From positions 62,001 to 126,000 of the forward strand of contig NZ_WMBA01000011.1 of the NCBI RefSeq assembly GCF_009707865.1: a stretch of DNA of 64,000 nucleotides, read 5' to 3'. This document shows positions 61,792-64,000 of this stretch, piece after piece. A program made the position numbers and the translations under genes. Below the pieces are notes generated by a model, which had not been told where the DNA came from, made no database searches, and saw only the letters and a list, made by a program, of their open reading frames with translations. This DNA comes from Amycolatopsis pithecellobii. Its GTDB lineage: Bacteria; Actinomycetota; Actinomycetes; Mycobacteriales; Pseudonocardiaceae. Each line of letters starts with the position of its first letter. Within the stretch, counting starts at the first letter, position 1.

Positions 61792-62352
61792 ATGACCGCG
61801 ACCGACCTGCCCGTGGACAACGGCGTCAACGTCGAGGCGCTGCTCGGCGCCCGCGAGGCACTAGGCGACTCCCCGGAGATCGCGAAGTTCACGTGGCGCT
61901 CGGTGAACTCGTGGGTGAAAGGCACCCACAGCCAGTCCACTGTGGAGACTTTCTACGGTCTCGGCGGCGAGCAGCAGCACAAGAAGACGTTCGCCTTCGA
62001 CGCGGACCACCCGGCGGTGTTCGCCGCCGAGGACAACGGGATCACCCCGGTCGAGTTCGTGCTCGTCGCGCTCGGCAGCTGCCTCACCGCCGGCATCGCC
62101 GCCGTCGCGCAGCAGCGGCAGATCCAGCTGAACTCGGTGCGCGCCACCGTCGAGGCGGACTTCGACCTGCACGGCATCCTCGGCGCCGACCCCGAGGTGC
62201 GCAACGGGTTCAGCGACGTGCGGGTGCACTACGACATCGACGCGGACGCGAGCCCCGAGGACGTCAAGGCCATCGTCGCGCAGTCGCAGAAGCGCTCGGC
62301 CGTCTACGACATCCTCACCAACCCGACCAACGTCACCGTGGAAGTGGCCTGA
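61792..62352 (+). CDS. OsmC-family protein
   Basis: 186 residues. TPVEFVLVALGSCLTAGIAA carries the first OsmC cysteine, Cys97. At the position of the second, where peroxidase members have Cys-Pro, the text is QSQKRSAVYDILTNPTNVTV with Ala170, so the two-cysteine hydroperoxidase pair is incomplete. It may still be a thiol-dependent enzyme of another kind. ATG at 61792 follows GAGGAGGG. The upstream gap holds GTCACGTACGTCAC, which contains the palindrome ACGTACGT. Confidence 0.85.
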   Translation: MTATDLPVDNGVNVEALLGAREALGDSPEIAKFTWRSVNSWVKGTHSQSTVETFYGLGGEQQHKKTFAFDADHPAVFAAEDNGITPVEFVLVALGSCLTAGIAAVAQQRQIQLNSVRATVEADFDLHGILGADPEVRNGFSDVRVHYDIDADASPEDVKAIVAQSQKRSAVYDILTNPTNVTVEVA

Positions 62353-62357
62353 GCACC

Positions 62358-63578
62358 GTGCCGGAGACGACGACGCTCGTCATCGGTGCCGGGCACTGCG
62401 GGCTCGCCGTCAGCCGCCACCTCGCCGGCCGTTCGATCGACCATGTGGTCCTCGAACGCGGCGAGGTGGCGAACTCGTGGCGGACACAGCGCTGGGACTC
62501 CTTCCGGCTGCTCACCCCGAACTGGATGACGCGGCTGCCGGGTTTCTCCTACGCCGGTGACGATCCGGACGGCTACCAGACCGCGCCCGAGGTGGCCCGG
62601 CTGATCGGCGACTACGCCAAGGCCAGTGGCGCGCCGGTGCGGGCGAACACCACGGTGGAATCGGTGTCGCCGGCCGGAAACGGGTTCGTGGTGCACACCG
62701 ATCCGGACGTGTGGCGGGCACGCACGGTCGTGCTCGCCTCGGGTTCGCACAACCTGCCACGCCTGCCGCCGGTCGCCGACGCGGTGCCACCGCACATCTT
62801 CACACTGTCCGCATTGGACTACAGGTCGCCGGCGCAGCTACCCGAGGGCGGGGTGCTCGTCGTCGGCGCCTCCTCCAGCGGTATCCAGATCGCGCACGAG
62901 CTGCACCGCTCCGGGCGCCCGGTGACCCTCGCGGTCGGTGAGCACGTCCGGATGCCACGGCTGTACCGCGGCCGGGACATCCTGTGGTGGATGGACGCCT
63001 CCGGGGTGTTCGACGAACGCTACGACGAGGTGCCGGATCTGACGCGGGCCCGGAACCTGCCGTCGATGCAACTCGTCGGCTCCCCCGAACGCTCCACTGT
63101 GGACCTGGGCACGTTGACCCGGCTCGGGGTGCGCCTGGCCGGCAAGTTCGCCGGAATCCGCGACGGGCGCGCACAGTTCTCCGGTTCGCTGCCGAATGTG
63201 TGCGCGCTGGCCGATCTGAAACTGGGGCGGCTGCTCGGCACGTTCGACACCTGGGCCACCGAAACCGGTTTCGACGAGTGCGAGGCGCCGGAGCGGTTCG
63301 CCCCGACCGAACTGCCCGGAAAACCGCCACTGACCCTTCAGCTCGGCGAATTCAGCAGCATTGTCTGGGCCACCGGGTTCCGCCCGGACCTTTCGTGGCT
63401 TGAGGTCCCGGTGACCGACCGCAAGGGCCGCGTCGTGCACGACGGCGGGGTCACCAGCTGGCCGGGGCTGTACCTGGTGGGCGCGCCGTTCCTGCGGCGC
63501 CGGCGATCGAGCCTGATCGACGGCGCGGCGGCCGATGCCCATGAGATCACCGAACACGTGGCGGCACATCTTTCCTGA
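62358..63578 (+). CDS. FAD-dependent oxidoreductase, flavin-containing monooxygenase-like
   Basis: 406 residues. FAD site TTLVIGAGHCGLAVSRHLAG near the N-terminus, RTQRWDSFRLLTPNWMTRLP, the second nucleotide-binding site GGVLVVGASSSGIQIAHELH, and the C-terminal SSIVWATGFRPDLSWLEVPV (ATG motif). This is the FMO/MSMEG_6569-like group that oxygenates N, S or carbonyl carbon (Baeyer-Villiger) using NADPH. GTG at 62358, five bases after the OsmC stop. Longer open frame upstream is antisense-like and not used. Confidence 0.85.
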   Translation: MPETTTLVIGAGHCGLAVSRHLAGRSIDHVVLERGEVANSWRTQRWDSFRLLTPNWMTRLPGFSYAGDDPDGYQTAPEVARLIGDYAKASGAPVRANTTVESVSPAGNGFVVHTDPDVWRARTVVLASGSHNLPRLPPVADAVPPHIFTLSALDYRSPAQLPEGGVLVVGASSSGIQIAHELHRSGRPVTLAVGEHVRMPRLYRGRDILWWMDASGVFDERYDEVPDLTRARNLPSMQLVGSPERSTVDLGTLTRLGVRLAGKFAGIRDGRAQFSGSLPNVCALADLKLGRLLGTFDTWATETGFDECEAPERFAPTELPGKPPLTLQLGEFSSIVWATGFRPDLSWLEVPVTDRKGRVVHDGGVTSWPGLYLVGAPFLRRRRSSLIDGAAADAHEITEHVAAHLS

Positions 63579-63618
63579 TGGCGACCGGCGTCCACAGTGG
63601 ACGCCGACGGCCATCAGG
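63574..63618. terminator. Large bidirectional hairpin terminator
   Basis: CCTGATGGC-gac-CGGCGTCCA, loop CAG, TGGACGCCG-acg-GCCATCAGG: two perfect 9-bp stems separated by a symmetric 3x3 internal loop. It starts at the FMO-like gene's stop codon (TGA at 63576-63578) and ends just before the MBL gene's stop. Confidence 0.8.
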
Positions 63619-63621
63619 CTG

Positions 63622-64000
63622 TCATCCATTGTGGACGTCGATCCGTTCCCCGGCGCGGACGATCCGGATCGGGCCGGGGAATTCCGAGGCTGCGTCATCG
63701 CGAAGATGGTGCAGCCAATGGCGTTCCGTGCAGGCGAAGTGGGTCAGCGCCAGTTCTCCCGCCCCGGCCCTGGCGGCGATCCGGCCGGCGTCACCGCCAC
63801 ACAGGTGTCCGTGCTCGGTGCGGTCGGGGTGGCTCAACGTCGCCTCGGCGAGCAGCAGGTCGGCGCCCGAGGCGAGTTTGACTGCCGCGTCGGTCATGCC
63901 GGTGTCGCCGGTGTAGGCCAGCGCCACTCCCCCGGCCTCGACCCGGATCCCGCAGTTCGGCTCGACATGACGCAGCTCGTGCAGGCCGATCGTGGCGTCG
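63622..64000 (-). CDS. MBL-fold metallohydrolase (ribonuclease-Z-like), C-terminal part; 5' end outside window
   Basis: At least 126 residues run from the right edge to a stop at 63622. VALAYTGDTGMTDAAVKLA carries the metal-bridging Asp motif (YTGD), LLLAEATLSHPDRTEHGHLC the His-x-His-type segment and ALTHFACTERHWLHHLRDDA the C-terminal metal His (LTHF). These match the metal-dependent hydrolases of the RNase Z/ElaC and lactonase branch. Convergent with the FMO-like gene. N-terminal HxHxDH motif is not in the window. Confidence 0.8.
   Translation of the reverse strand, partial: DATIGLHELRHVEPNCGIRVEAGGVALAYTGDTGMTDAAVKLASGADLLLAEATLSHPDRTEHGHLCGGDAGRIAARAGAGELALTHFACTERHWLHHLRDDAASEFPGPIRIVRAGERIDVHNG

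Overview
The window looks like a chromosomal segment of a high-GC actinomycete, most likely a soil Pseudonocardiaceae-type organism close to Amycolatopsis. This is inferred from the strong G/C third-position bias, frequent GTG starts, long chains of genes coupled by ATGA/GTGA overlaps, and dense packing of catabolic enzymes with one-component regulators (PucR, LysR, GntR, MarR, Lrp, IclR-free). No rRNA, tRNA, CRISPR array, transposase, integrase or phage gene was seen.

Layout. (a) 0-5 kb: a decayed zinc-type alcohol dehydrogenase, a PucR regulator divergent from an HSL-family esterase, and a LysR/EamA-exporter divergent pair. (b) 5.0-17.1 kb: one minus-strand run of eleven tightly coupled genes: TIM-barrel amidohydrolase, class I CoA-transferase A and B subunits, CaiB-type CoA-transferase, MFS importer, two maleate-isomerase/racemase-like proteins flanking a cyclic-amidine-type amidohydrolase, MmgE/PrpD protein, Cat1-type CoA-transferase/hydrolase and thiolase. 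It reads as a complete uptake-to-acetyl-CoA catabolic operon whose substrate I cannot name. A GntR/FCD regulator is divergent from it. (c) 18.3-28.0 kb: acyl-CoA ligase, quinone-oxidoreductase-like MDR, 2-keto-4-pentenoate-hydratase-like protein, LysR, two bacterial-luciferase-like (LLM) oxidoreductases with a divergent MarR, an MFS transporter and an Lrp regulator.

(d) 28.0-33.96 kb: a graveyard. A former minus-strand operon (CaiB, CitE-like lyase, serine hydrolase, oligopeptide-type ABC transporter) survives as frameshifted pieces with only the CitE-like gene intact, and abuts a 5'-truncated iolD. (e) 34.0-35.8 kb: intact iolC and iolB. (f) 35.8-39.7 kb: branched-chain 2-oxo acid dehydrogenase E2, E1beta and E1alpha genes with a divergent Lrp regulator.

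(g) 39.7-52.3 kb: a second ten-gene minus-strand operon: NtaA-type LLM monooxygenase, five-gene Dpp/Opp-type ABC importer, second NtaA-type monooxygenase, class A FAD hydroxylase, third LLM oxidoreductase and alpha/beta hydrolase. A divergent LysR gene lies next to a good LysR-type box (ATTCAT-N11-ATGAAT). (h) 52.3-63.6 kb: YciI-like protein, FAH-family enzyme coupled to a hydroxyquinol-type intradiol dioxygenase, VOC protein and 3-hydroxyisobutyrate-dehydrogenase-like enzyme, a second ABC importer with a fused double ATPase, OsmC protein and flavin monooxygenase-like protein. Three copies of a palindrome like AACTGTATGCAGTT sit in the promoters of this block and suggest one shared, GntR-like regulator that is not encoded nearby. 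An MBL-fold hydrolase runs off the right edge.

Taken together the window is a catabolic island: two substrate importers, several flavin monooxygenases, an aromatic ring-cleavage module and CoA-dependent lower pathways. Functions are assigned by family recognition from the translated sequence only; no database search was possible.
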